Source: Saprospiraceae bacterium (GTDB lineage: Bacteria; Bacteroidota; Bacteroidia; Chitinophagales; Saprospiraceae). From it: 64,000 bases of DNA. Shown here piece after piece: positions 48,092 through 57,202 of this stretch. Position numbers and translations under genes: made by a program. The notes beneath the pieces are model-generated. The model saw nothing but the letters and a program-made list of their open reading frames with translations. It was not told the DNA's origin and did no database searches. Position 1 is the first letter of the stretch. Every line of letters starts with the position of its first letter. The stretch is from positions 4,960,001 to 5,024,000 of the forward strand of contig JADJXD010000001.1 in assembly GCA_016715985.1 (NCBI GenBank), in the 5' to 3' direction.

Positions 48092-48152
48092 ACAAAAACA
48101 ACACGTTTATTTGTGTATTAAAATGTTACAAAAAGAGACAATTATTCAATTG

Positions 48153-48240
48153 CCGCTGGCTTTAGCCAGTGGATTACTGTTTTGACTAACTTCGGCTTTA
48201 GCCAAAAAAGTTAACTGCAGATTGGCTTTAGCCAAATAAG
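48153..48240. repeat. Cluster of three GGCTTTAGCC palindromic repeats
   Basis: Three short hairpins are centred near 48162, 48198 and 48229, each with the core GGCT-TT-AGCC. The first extends to a 9-bp stem with one G-T pair (48153-48172); the third has a 6-bp perfect stem (TTGGCT/AGCCAA). Spacing is about 31-36 bp. They occupy most of the middle of the receptor-receptor spacer; the rest of this spacer holds no ORF. Confidence 0.75.
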
Positions 48241-48244
48241 TAGG

Positions 48245-48279
48245 TGCAACATATTACCACAGACTTAAGTCATGTTGCA
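48245..48279. repeat. Inverted repeat with inner palindrome
   Basis: TGCAACAT (48245-48252) pairs perfectly with ATGTTGCA (48272-48279), and the region between ends in the palindrome GACTTAAGTC (48262-48271). It lies directly after the three-palindrome cluster and before the promoter at 48384. Confidence 0.6.
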
Positions 48280-48383
48280 ATTATAAGAAGGATAATCTAA
48301 ATTTTTGAAGATTGAAATAACTCTCCATAAATTACAATATGATATAACACACTATCAGATTTTGAATGTCATTTGTAAATAAA

Positions 48384-48415
48384 TTTTGCCATCAAAATGT
48401 AAATTGCTACGTTTG
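48384..48415 (+). promoter_or_regulatory. Bacteroidota promoter with -33 and -7 boxes
   Basis: TTTTG (48384-48388) and TACGTTTG (48408-48415) are separated by 19 bp, matching the known Bacteroidota pattern TTTG-N19/20-TAnnTTTG. The receptor start ATG is 26 bp after the -7 box. This is the best-formed promoter in the window. Confidence 0.75.
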
Positions 48416-48441
48416 TGTTCTGACATACAAAATTGGATCAA

Positions 48442-50586
48442 ATGAGAATATTATCGGTTGTATTCATGACAATCACTTTATTGACAGAAATCTGTGCACA
48501 AAAACCTGAAAATGTGTCTGGTACAATGCAGGATACTATCAACAAAGAAGAAAATATTCTCCATTCATTTGATACCATCCGGATAATAGAAAACCCCTAT
48601 AAATTCGGTGACCTTACCATGACCCAACAGCAATACAAGGTCATGCCGGCATCCTTTCAGGACCCTTCGAGGATCATGATCAGATATCCGGGGTTCAGTA
48701 CAGCCAATGACGGTGCAAATTCCATCTTATTCAGAGGAATGCCTCCCGAAGCGACCCGGTGGCAATTGTTTGGCGCAGATATCGTCAATCCTAATCACCT
48801 GAGCAATGCAAGCACAGCCAACGACCTGGCCACAGGGAATGCAGGCGGAGTGAACGCACTAAGTGGTTCCGTTCTGGACTATTTTCATTTCGAAGCAAAT
48901 CCGGCAGATATTTCTTATGCGAATGTCTTATCAGGAGTCTCTGATATGAAAATGGCTCCTAAGATCAATTCGTTTTTAGATTTCAATCTGATTGGTCTTG
49001 AAGCGGGACTTAATTTTACAAAAGGTAAAAATGCAGCCGGTTATTTGAAAAACGTTTATGTTGCGTACAGATATAGTTTTGTAGGTATTCTCAACCAATT
49101 GGGAGTAGATTTCGGCAATGAAAAAATTGGATATCAGGATTTATCTATGTATGCTGATCTATACCGGAGTTATAATAAAAGTTTGAAAATATTTTCTACT
49201 CTAGGGTCCAGCAGCAATATGCTTAGTCCGGTAAGTCCGGGAGATAGTATTACCCGATATAAGGATCTGCAGCAAGTTGAATATAAAAGTAAACTCGGAA
49301 TAGGTGGATTACAGTTTGTTTGGAATGGTCTTCAAAGTGTTTTCAGAAGTACTTTAGTTTCATCATTTCGCACAGATACCCGAAGTGAGTTGACAGATGC
49401 CTTATCTCAACCTCATCTGCGTTTTCTGATTAACAGGAAAAATGATCGGGAGGAGCGAATGTTATCTTCGCACACAGCTTACCAATTTACGCCTGAAATG
49501 GAGATAGATGCCGAATTATTTTTTACATTCGGAATGCGAATGAATCTTTTCAGTAATTCCCTCATCAGAGACGAGAAAGGAGAAACCATACAGGGCTTCA
49601 TGTTTTATCCTTATTATCAGATGGAAGGAACTATCTTCGGAAAATGGAGGTATAAAACAGGGATTGGCGTTTTATATGATAATATTTCTGAACAATGGAC
49701 TGCAGAGCCAATTTTCAATCTTCAGTATAAGATTAACGATAAACTGAGTCTTACATTAGATTACAGATTTTCAACCATGCAGAATTTTACAGAAGTGGAA
49801 AAATTAAACCGGCGTGTAAATGAATACAGAATACAAAGCGGAAATTCACAATTTTCGATTGAATACAGGTTAAAAGAAAGCCTGATCAGGACTTCCTTTT
49901 TTTACCATGATATTGGTGATGTCAGTAATTATACTTTATCAAATGGTCCTATCGGAGGACACTTCAGTGCTTTTAATGGCAGTAATTTGGGGAATGATCT
50001 CTTTATCTTTTATCCTGAAATGCAATTTAGTGGTCTGGCAAATGCACGATCTTACGGTGCGGATGTTTATTATGAAAATAAAGTGAAATTAAGAAATAAT
50101 GCTCTGCATTATATGGTCAACAGCTCAATTTTTGAAAGTAGTTACAGCCTTCCGGAAGAACCGGATCTATATTTTGACGGAAAGTATAACTTCAGATTTT
50201 CAGCAAATGCATCTCTCGCTTATCTGATGAATTTCTCCGGTGTCGAACGTAAAAAAAATCTGATTATTTCTCTTGCGGGACATTATCGGGGCGCTTTAAG
50301 AGAACAACCTGCAACCGAAGAAGCATTTGGGGAACCTTTTAATATTTATGATTTCAGAAGTCCTTTTACAAATACATTCCGGCCTTACCAGCGTATCGAC
50401 TTCCGGATTGTTTATACACGTAAGGAATCAGAAAGTCGTTTTTTACACCGATGGTCATTAGATATCCAAAATGTGCTCAATAGGGAGAATGACGGATTTC
50501 GTTATTATGATCCTTTCTTAAAACAAAATTTAATTCAACCGCAGTTAGGCCTTGTGCCTGTGCTAAGTTATCGGTTGGAATGGTAA
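48442..50586 (+). CDS. TonB-dependent receptor-like outer membrane protein
   Basis: ATG 48442 is used rather than the TTG three codons earlier; the signal peptide is MRILSVVFMTITLLTEICAQ. The 714-aa protein has a plug-like segment (about 55-160; IRYPGFSTANDGANSILFRG, then an ADIVNPNHLSN strand) followed by many amphipathic beta strands up to a C-terminal aromatic-rich end (PVLSYRLEW), consistent with a 22-strand barrel. It lacks the N-terminal STN and carboxypeptidase-like domains of the receptor upstream, so it is not expected to signal to FecR. The next gene, 72 bp downstream, encodes a DPP-IV-like peptidase, which hints at a peptide or protein-derived substrate; this is inference. Confidence 0.85.
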   Translation: MRILSVVFMTITLLTEICAQKPENVSGTMQDTINKEENILHSFDTIRIIENPYKFGDLTMTQQQYKVMPASFQDPSRIMIRYPGFSTANDGANSILFRGMPPEATRWQLFGADIVNPNHLSNASTANDLATGNAGGVNALSGSVLDYFHFEANPADISYANVLSGVSDMKMAPKINSFLDFNLIGLEAGLNFTKGKNAAGYLKNVYVAYRYSFVGILNQLGVDFGNEKIGYQDLSMYADLYRSYNKSLKIFSTLGSSSNMLSPVSPGDSITRYKDLQQVEYKSKLGIGGLQFVWNGLQSVFRSTLVSSFRTDTRSELTDALSQPHLRFLINRKNDREERMLSSHTAYQFTPEMEIDAELFFTFGMRMNLFSNSLIRDEKGETIQGFMFYPYYQMEGTIFGKWRYKTGIGVLYDNISEQWTAEPIFNLQYKINDKLSLTLDYRFSTMQNFTEVEKLNRRVNEYRIQSGNSQFSIEYRLKESLIRTSFFYHDIGDVSNYTLSNGPIGGHFSAFNGSNLGNDLFIFYPEMQFSGLANARSYGADVYYENKVKLRNNALHYMVNSSIFESSYSLPEEPDLYFDGKYNFRFSANASLAYLMNFSGVERKKNLIISLAGHYRGALREQPATEEAFGEPFNIYDFRSPFTNTFRPYQRIDFRIVYTRKESESRFLHRWSLDIQNVLNRENDGFRYYDPFLKQNLIQPQLGLVPVLSYRLEW

Positions 50587-50596
50587 AACTTGTAAA

Positions 50597-50654
50597 CTCA
50601 TTCAATCATTCAATCATTTTAACATTTATACATTCACTCATTCACTCATTCATT
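50597..50654 (+). repeat. Short tandem repeats (ATTCAATC / ATTCACTC) in the peptidase leader
   Basis: Two kinds of octamer (two ATTCAATC-type copies, then three ATTCACTC-type copies) separated by an AT-rich stretch fill nearly the whole 72-bp gap up to the ATG at 50659. The repeat number could change by slippage and alter the spacing of promoter or leader. Confidence 0.8.
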
Positions 50655-50658
50655 TTAT

Positions 50659-52995
50659 ATGTTAAAGCATTTTCTCTTACTCATTATAATTTTAAATTGT
50701 TCAGAAGTTTTTTCCCAAAATCTGAAGCTGGAAGAAATTATGAAAGGCAATGAATTTATCGGCCATCAGCCTGAAAATCCACGCTGGTCTTTTGATGGTT
50801 CAATGGTGCTCTTTGACTGGAATCCGGAAAATGAACCCGGAAACAGTACTTACTACTGGAAATCAGGAATGGAACAACCTGAAAAATATATTTTTACAGA
50901 TTATACAGTGCCTGTACAGTATCTGGAAGCCCAGAAGGCCTACGATACGGTTTATTTTGTCGAACAAGGAGCCATTTTTTCTTTTATCAAATCAAAATCA
51001 GAAACTAAAAAAGTCTATCACACTTCATTTCCGGTGTACAATCTGGTCAGAGGAGTCAATCCCGATGAAATCTTTTTTCAGCAATCCACCAATATCTGGA
51101 AACTCAACATAAAGGAATCAAGCCTTATTCAACTGACTAATTTTAAGAAAAGTAAAGAAACGGATAAGCCGGTGGAAGAAAATTTTCTGACCCGTCAGCA
51201 AACTGAACTTTTTGACTACATCCGTGATACTGATGTCAAAAAGAAATGGCAAACGGAGCAAACCAATGAAAAAAAACTAAGCCTTCCCAAAGAATATATC
51301 TATGGACCGGAAAATATCCAACGTATGGCCATTTCTCCGGATGGTTTTCATATTGTTTTTGTAAAATCAAAAACAATTGAGTCGACGCCGACCAAAGTAG
51401 AGCATTTTATTACCAAAAGCGGATTTACAGAAAATATCTCAGCCCGAGCCAAGGTTTCTGTCAAAAATATCGAAAATGCCACTTTAGGCGTATTCAGTGC
51501 AGCTAAGGATAGCGTCTTTTTTATAGATTTTTCAGATATGCCTGGTATTAAAGATCATCCGGCTTATTTTAAGGATTACGATCATCTTAAAAATAAAGAA
51601 AAAGCTGTAAAGCTGATTGGTTTCAATAGTATGATTTTTAACCGGATCGGATCAGAATTGGTAGTTGATGTCCGAAGCGGGGATAATAAAGACAGATGGC
51701 TTGTGCAAATTGATATACCTTCAGGAAAAACCAAGGTTATCGATCATCAATACGACGAAGCCTGGATTGGCGGCCCGGGAATAGGCTGGGGTTGGGGTAC
51801 TTTAGGTTTTTTGCCTGATAATGAGACTGTTTATTACCAATCCGAAAGAACCGGTTATTCGCATCTCTATCTATACAATCTTCGTACAAATGAAATGAAA
51901 CAACTGACCAACGGCAATTGGGAAGTCCGTTCAGCCCGGTTGTCTGAAGACGGAATGACCTTTTATCTTTCCACCAATACAACACATCCCGGCAACCGTT
52001 CTTTTTATAAACTGGATATTGCTTCAGGCCAAATGACGGGTATTTTCACAGAAGAAGGAGCGTTCGAAGTGGTCTTGTCACCAGATGAAAAAAAGCTACT
52101 GGTAAAGCACTCCAATTCCAGTAAACCCTGGGAACTATTCATTGCAGAAAATACAGAAAATCCGGTTTTGGAAAAAATTACCAGGAGCACCACCGAAGCT
52201 TTCGACAGTTATCGGTGGCGGAAACCGGACGTAATCACATTTAAGGCAACTGACGGAGCACAAGTTTATGCACGGGTTTATACACCTGACGACTCCGTTA
52301 AGAATGGGGCAGGTGTCATTTTTGTTCACGGTGCTGGATATCTGCAAAATGCACATAATTTCTGGAGTGATTACTACAGAGAGTATATGTTTCATAATCT
52401 GCTGACGGACAAAGGGTACACCGTGATGGATATTGATTACAGAGGCAGCGATGGATATGGCAGGGATGTACGCACCGGAATCTACAGGTACATGGGCGGT
52501 TTGGATTTATCTGATCAGATCGATGGAAAGAAGTATATGGTGGATAAATTGGGTGTGGACAATGAAAGGGTAGGGATGTATGGTGGGTCTTATGGAGGCT
52601 TTATTACGTTGATGGCGCTCCTGACCAAACCCGGCACATTCAAAGCGGGAGCAGCATTACGGTCTGTTACGGACTGGGCACATTACAACCATGGCTACAC
52701 TTCCAATATCCTGAATTTCCCGGAGACGGATTCTATCGCATACAGACGAAGTTCACCGATTTATTTTGCTGAAAACCTGCAGGACAGACTCATTATGCTG
52801 CATGGCATGGTGGATGATAATGTTCAGTTTCAGGATGTTGTACGGTTATCACAGCGATTTATCGAAAAAGGAATCAAAGGCTGGGAACTGGCAGTTTATC
52901 CTGTGGAAGCGCATGGTTTTAAAGAGACATATTCCTGGGTAGATGAATATGGACGAATATTACAATTGTTTGAAGACACGATAGGGAAGCGGTAA
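50659..52995 (+). CDS. Secreted dipeptidyl-peptidase-IV-like S9 peptidase
   Basis: The 778-aa protein has a signal peptide (MLKHFLLLIIILNC... VFSQ), an N-terminal propeller (about 25-510) and a C-terminal alpha/beta hydrolase. Triad residues are S644 in YGGSYGGF, the Asp of MVDDNVQF (719/720) and H752 in EAHGF. An Arg/Glu pair for binding a free N-terminus, diagnostic of true DPP-IV, could not be placed with certainty, so an acylaminoacyl- or other S9 specificity remains possible. It is likely periplasmic and may process peptides brought in by the receptor upstream. It ends 38 bp from the convergent TlpA-like gene. Confidence 0.9.
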   Translation: MLKHFLLLIIILNCSEVFSQNLKLEEIMKGNEFIGHQPENPRWSFDGSMVLFDWNPENEPGNSTYYWKSGMEQPEKYIFTDYTVPVQYLEAQKAYDTVYFVEQGAIFSFIKSKSETKKVYHTSFPVYNLVRGVNPDEIFFQQSTNIWKLNIKESSLIQLTNFKKSKETDKPVEENFLTRQQTELFDYIRDTDVKKKWQTEQTNEKKLSLPKEYIYGPENIQRMAISPDGFHIVFVKSKTIESTPTKVEHFITKSGFTENISARAKVSVKNIENATLGVFSAAKDSVFFIDFSDMPGIKDHPAYFKDYDHLKNKEKAVKLIGFNSMIFNRIGSELVVDVRSGDNKDRWLVQIDIPSGKTKVIDHQYDEAWIGGPGIGWGWGTLGFLPDNETVYYQSERTGYSHLYLYNLRTNEMKQLTNGNWEVRSARLSEDGMTFYLSTNTTHPGNRSFYKLDIASGQMTGIFTEEGAFEVVLSPDEKKLLVKHSNSSKPWELFIAENTENPVLEKITRSTTEAFDSYRWRKPDVITFKATDGAQVYARVYTPDDSVKNGAGVIFVHGAGYLQNAHNFWSDYYREYMFHNLLTDKGYTVMDIDYRGSDGYGRDVRTGIYRYMGGLDLSDQIDGKKYMVDKLGVDNERVGMYGGSYGGFITLMALLTKPGTFKAGAALRSVTDWAHYNHGYTSNILNFPETDSIAYRRSSPIYFAENLQDRLIMLHGMVDDNVQFQDVVRLSQRFIEKGIKGWELAVYPVEAHGFKETYSWVDEYGRILQLFEDTIGKR

Positions 52996-53033
52996 TGAAA
53001 GTCTAATTTTTTGACTGAAAGTAATTATTAAAC

Positions 53034-54452
53034 TTACGGCAAATTGTCAAACAATATTTTTCTGATGTCAGGGTCAGATGGTCTTGGAGCATTGGCGTCG
53101 ATTATATTACCTTCACTGTCTAACAATATAAATCTGGGAATTCCTTCGATTCTGAATTCCTTTACCCAGTTTGCATCCCAGTTTTGAGCATCAAACCATT
53201 GAGTTCCTTTCAGATTTTTTGATTTCAGTATGTTAAGCCAGGCATCCTTTTCATGATCTATGGATATACTTACAAATGCAATTTTATTTTCCAGTTCTGT
53301 ATTTACAATACTCTGTTGCAATTTTTCAAGGGCAGGAATTTCTCTTACACAAGGCCCGCACCAGGATGCCCACACATCTATGTAGATCATTTTTCCTTTA
53401 TAATCCGAGATTGAAGTTCTTTGATCTTTGTTATCGGATACTTCGATTTTCGGTGATTTTTTTCCCGGCAGTAGATGTGAGATTTGCTCATACTTTTCTT
53501 TTATTTCCTTTTTCCATGTTTCATTATCCTGTGTTTCCTGATATCGGTCATAAATTTCAGCAAATTGATTAAAAGAAGTTGAAAAGGTAGTTGTCATGAG
53601 ATCATAATACAAAAACTGTCTGATCTTTTCTTCCTTAAAATGGTGTGCAATATGTTCAAATTTCCTGACAGCTTTGGACACATTTTTATTTTGGACACTA
53701 TCTGACTTGACATTGTTTAAAGCAAGATAGTCGAGATAAAAGCTCAGAAACTGTTTGAAAGCAGGGCTCGATAATTTTTTTTCATCGTCCGTTTCCAGAT
53801 TCTGCAGAAAGCTGTAATATGTATCAGAAACCTGAAAACTATCATTAGGGTTGAAATATCGGTACATATCCGGGTATTCCATTTTCATATTGACTGTTTC
53901 ATGTGTAATTTCCACATTCATCAGATCTGCAAAAGCATCATCAAACAAACCGTTGGTTTTCTGATAATCCTGTATTACAGCTATCATCGTATTCTTTCTT
54001 TCTTCCACTGCTTTTGTAAAATCAGCTTCAGATGCAGAATAATAAGCCTTGTAGTCTTTGGGCTCCAATTCTGCAACTTTTAATCTTTTAAACCCTAAAA
54101 AGTTATTTTCCAATGAATGATCACCTTCAAAGAAAGCTGTGCCGGATATATTTCGGGAGTCTGCTTTCATGATGATTTTATCATCAGGCCCCCCGAAAAT
54201 TTGAATTTCATCATCATTTAATGCCAAATGAAATAATGTTTTATATTCGGGATACATTGTAAGTTTGATGGTATTACTGTCTGTTTTTTCAGATGTAAAG
54301 TCAGAATTGAAGCATTTGAATAATATAGGACCTTCATGGTTTGAAAGGATTGCTGTGATAGTAAAAGCTCCCTTGGACATTGGTGTGGGCTTTTTTTTAC
54401 AGGCTGTTGCTGTAATAAATAATAAAGCTAAAAAAATGGAAAATAATCTCAT
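53034..54452 (-). CDS. TlpA-like thioredoxin-fold lipoprotein with DUF4369-like N-terminus
   Basis: ATG 54452 is favoured over the in-frame ATG at 54473 because it begins the lipoprotein signal directly (MRLFSIFLALLFITATAC). The 472-aa protein has a beta-rich N-terminal domain (about 25-120, DUF4369-like by pattern), a helical linker (about 130-320) and a C-terminal thioredoxin domain with the active site WASWCGPC (C365 and C368 in this numbering) and cis-Pro region IEGIPRFIL. Such proteins act in the periplasm as thiol reductants for cytochrome c maturation or other oxidised proteins. No cytochrome maturation genes are nearby. Confidence 0.9.
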   Translation of the reverse strand: MRLFSIFLALLFITATACKKKPTPMSKGAFTITAILSNHEGPILFKCFNSDFTSEKTDSNTIKLTMYPEYKTLFHLALNDDEIQIFGGPDDKIIMKADSRNISGTAFFEGDHSLENNFLGFKRLKVAELEPKDYKAYYSASEADFTKAVEERKNTMIAVIQDYQKTNGLFDDAFADLMNVEITHETVNMKMEYPDMYRYFNPNDSFQVSDTYYSFLQNLETDDEKKLSSPAFKQFLSFYLDYLALNNVKSDSVQNKNVSKAVRKFEHIAHHFKEEKIRQFLYYDLMTTTFSTSFNQFAEIYDRYQETQDNETWKKEIKEKYEQISHLLPGKKSPKIEVSDNKDQRTSISDYKGKMIYIDVWASWCGPCVREIPALEKLQQSIVNTELENKIAFVSISIDHEKDAWLNILKSKNLKGTQWFDAQNWDANWVKEFRIEGIPRFILLDSEGNIIDANAPRPSDPDIRKILFDNLP

Positions 54453-54501
54453 CGTCAGGATTGGTTTTATCACACTTTCGTGCAGTTACATGAAGGACAT
54501 G

Positions 54502-54509
54502 CAAATTTA
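54502..54509 (-). promoter_or_regulatory. Bacteroidota -7 box on the minus strand (TAAATTTG)
   Basis: A perfect TAnnTTTG match read on the minus strand lies 49 bp before the chosen ATG at 54452; this spacing fits the other -7 boxes in the window. No properly spaced -33 box is seen. Confidence 0.4.
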
Positions 54510-54544
54510 CGAGTATATAAATCAATTTCCTCAGATTAACAAAG

Positions 54545-55141
54545 TTTAACACAAGAATGCACCGGTAGTTAATGATGCTATAGCCCTTATTGGAAAATTT
54601 GAACTGAAGTCATCTCTGATTATCACATATATTCCAATCAATAAAATGGATGTAGTTTATTACTGTACTAATTATCAAAGGTTTTACTTAAGGATATACT
54701 TATAAACGATTGAATATCATGTTTCTGCATTTTCGAAGCGGACAAGTTCCTCATTTTTTTAATAACCGGAATGAATATAAGGAAGGTTATTTGGCATACT
54801 TTCTTGTTTTCAGTTTAGATAGTACGACAGATTTTTCCGGTTAAAACCATAAAATCTAATACCAATCCCTGAATACTGAACCCCTAAATGCAAGTTTGAT
54901 AAGGGGATGCAATCCTATAAAAATTAATTAATAAAGCCGGTATAGGCATTACTGTTATAGTTATTTAAAAGTCTCTCATAACAAACATTCTCTGAATTTC
55001 ATTCCTTGATTTAGTTTTATAATATTTAGCAGGAAGCAAAAGAAATACAGAGTTAAAGCAACTTGATAAAGATACTGAATTGGGAAGTTAATTTGTTATG
55101 TGTTCAAGGTCCTGTAAATAATGAATTTTGAAAACTTTTTA
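54545..55141. other. Gene-free spacer of about 600 bp
   Basis: No gene can be supported. One 41-codon frame (54719-54844, plus strand, starting MFLHFRSGQVPHF) has a coding-like look but no recognisable family or start context. I see no large hairpin and no copy of the repeats found elsewhere. It could hold decayed coding sequence and the regulatory DNA for the TlpA-like gene. Confidence 0.5.
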
Positions 55142-56587
55142 TTATAACACTCTTAGCCCGCTTCTCTGAAGTGGTATAATATATCCCAGATGTAATCCTG
55201 CCTGACTGTAACCTTGTGAAATAGCAGCTCCCGGTTCGGTAAAGTCATTGGGTATGTGTCTGTATCTCGCTGCCAGATATATTCTGCCTGGCCCTAAATG
55301 TGTGCCTACACTGACACTTCCAAAATAACTGAGTCCTACACCGGATTTATAAGGGTTCACATTTTCAAGGTCTTCAAAGGTGGTCGTTGTATTGAGTAAT
55401 CTTCCTTGTGATTTCATAAAAACATTAAACATCAGCCCGCCTTCGATACCTACGATAAATCTACCGGCATACATCTCATAACCTACCGAAACAGGTATGT
55501 CCAGAAGAGAGAAATAATGGTGTGCCGTTGACTCACCGGAGACCTTGGTTTCGGTGACAATATCTCCATAAATTGTTGTAATCGTATCGCCTGAAGGAGA
55601 TCTGGTAATAGATATAATTCCCTGAGTGGTATCTAATCTTGTATAACTGTATTTGAGATTCATCTGTTCCGTCATTCGGCTGTAGTAAACGCCTGCCTGA
55701 AGATATAAAGGTACCGACTTGAAGCTCATTCTTCCGTATAGTGCAGCCTGAAGTCCTTCCAGAGATTTTTCGTCACGATCTCTTAAAGTGAATACATCTG
55801 ATGGTTCTGTACCTGAGTTACTTAGTCTTTTTAATGGTCTGAAATAACCTATTTCAGGTATAATTTCAAACCTTACTCCTGAAGAATTATCAAAAGTAGG
55901 ACATCCGATTTGCGATCTTCCTTTTCCGGGACCAAAAAAGCCAGCATTTGAATAATTAATCTTTGCATCAATACCTGAAATTTTAGCGATGCTGTAATCT
56001 GATGTGAAATTACTTATCGAACTATTTTCGGTGATTGTATAATTATCTCCATCATTGATCATTATTGCTGAATTTCCAGCGTTTATCTTTTTTGTTATCG
56101 AATTAATATATGCAGTTTCTGTATCTGATGTTCTGGCTACATACTTTTTAGATTTTTCATTTGTACGGTTTGAGAATGACGTTTTAATCCGACTTTCATT
56201 TTTCTTTGCTAAATCGGGATCCCTGCTTGTCTCATCAGCTTTGACAGTTTTCATTTCAGTGTCAGCAGTTGGAGTGTTTTCTGATTTGTCAACTGATTCA
56301 TTTATTGCTGCATCTGTTGTTTGATTTTCTTCATTTAAATTAAAAATTGCAGCAGCCGGAATTTCTTTTGGATTTTGAGAGTTCATATTCAGAATCCTGT
56401 ATGCCAGACCAGTAAATAAAGTCAGCAATAAAAGTAAAAGCAAATATCGAGAACCTAATTTGCTTTTTTGAACCACGACAGGTTTGGATGCAGCATGGAT
56501 ATTTGTTATCAGCGCTGTGATGTCTAAAGGTAGTTCAGTGTTGTGCATCGTATTTTTTATATGACTTTCGAAATCCTGATATCTCAT
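55142..56587 (-). CDS. Single-TM protein with short cytoplasmic N-terminus and C-terminal outer-membrane-barrel-like domain; putative anti-sigma partner
   Basis: The 481-aa protein has a 47-residue charged N-terminal segment, one TM helix (about 48-66; YLLLLLLLTLFTGLAY), a long polar low-complexity linker rich in Glu, Thr, Asn and Ser (about 70-205), and a C-terminal domain (about 210-481) of alternating hydrophobic strands like small Bacteroidota outer-membrane barrels (GIEGGLMFNVFM, RIYLAARYRHIP, GLHLGYIIPLQ). It starts 28 bp after the ECF sigma gene in the same operon, the usual place of an anti-sigma factor. The N-terminus is short for a known anti-sigma domain, so this role is inferred. 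A barrel linked to an inner-membrane helix is topologically odd. Confidence 0.82.
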   Translation of the reverse strand: MRYQDFESHIKNTMHNTELPLDITALITNIHAASKPVVVQKSKLGSRYLLLLLLLTLFTGLAYRILNMNSQNPKEIPAAAIFNLNEENQTTDAAINESVDKSENTPTADTEMKTVKADETSRDPDLAKKNESRIKTSFSNRTNEKSKKYVARTSDTETAYINSITKKINAGNSAIMINDGDNYTITENSSISNFTSDYSIAKISGIDAKINYSNAGFFGPGKGRSQIGCPTFDNSSGVRFEIIPEIGYFRPLKRLSNSGTEPSDVFTLRDRDEKSLEGLQAALYGRMSFKSVPLYLQAGVYYSRMTEQMNLKYSYTRLDTTQGIISITRSPSGDTITTIYGDIVTETKVSGESTAHHYFSLLDIPVSVGYEMYAGRFIVGIEGGLMFNVFMKSQGRLLNTTTTFEDLENVNPYKSGVGLSYFGSVSVGTHLGPGRIYLAARYRHIPNDFTEPGAAISQGYSQAGLHLGYIIPLQRSGLRVL

Positions 56588-56615
56588 TATGTTTCTTTTA
56601 AATTCTGTTTATGTT

Positions 56616-57182
56616 TTAAAATATTGCTGCTTTTGGATAAAATGATTTTACAACTTCATCTTCTTTTTTGATCATTTCTATCAGTTTAGCTCTGGCTTTA
56701 GTAAGATTTGCCCTTGATGTACTGTCTGTTATTTCAAGCATTTCACCTATCTCCTTATGACTGTATCCTTCAATTACGTACAGATTAAATACAATATTAA
56801 GGCTTTTCGGTAATTTGTCCAACAATTTCATTATCTCTTCTACTCCCATATCACTGTAAGCATCCGGAATATTGGACTCTTGACTTATGTCTTCTGTTTC
56901 ATAATTACTGAAAAAAATAGGTCCTGATTTTTTTTGAACTGCAATACTGCAAGTCACCGCTATTCTCCTGATCCATCCGTCAAATGACCCGCTGCCGGTG
57001 TAAGTATTCAGATATCTGAAAATATTTATAAATGTTTCCTGCAATGCATCCTGTGCTTTGTCATTATCAGAACAATACCTTCTGCAAACAGCCAAAAGCC
57101 TAGGCGCAACTTCATGCACCAGGCTATTTTGGCATTTTCGATCTCCCAATTTACATCCTTCGATGATCTGATTACTGATCAA
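56616..57182 (-). CDS. ECF-type RNA polymerase sigma factor
   Basis: The start is TTG at 57182; the next Met lies in region 3, so TTG is needed to keep region 2. The 188-aa protein has sigma region 2 (about 20-90; DKAQDALQETFINIFRYLNTY, GSFDGWIRRIAVTCSI) and region 4 (about 125-178; LPKSLNIVFNLYVIEGYSHKE, helix-turn-helix with IGEMLEITDSTSRANL). It lies 20 bp after the lipoprotein gene and 28 bp before the TM/barrel gene. It probably responds to an envelope signal passed through its two neighbours. Confidence 0.93.
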   Translation of the reverse strand: MISNQIIEGCKLGDRKCQNSLVHEVAPRLLAVCRRYCSDNDKAQDALQETFINIFRYLNTYTGSGSFDGWIRRIAVTCSIAVQKKSGPIFFSNYETEDISQESNIPDAYSDMGVEEIMKLLDKLPKSLNIVFNLYVIEGYSHKEIGEMLEITDSTSRANLTKARAKLIEMIKKEDEVVKSFYPKAAIF

Positions 57183-57202
57183 AGTTTATTGCTTTTATTA
57201 AG

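Noticed and set aside
48153..48240. CRISPR-like array or attachment site
   Set aside because: The repeats are only 10-20 bp, the spacing varies and there are no cas or integrase genes.
45330..50586. SusC/SusD polysaccharide-use locus
   Set aside because: There is no SusD-like lipoprotein and no glycoside hydrolase next to either receptor.
54719..54844. 41-codon frame in the gene-free spacer (MFLHFRSGQVPHF...)
   Set aside because: It has an ATG and plausible amino acid use but no recognisable family, no promoter and very short length; it may be a relic or chance.
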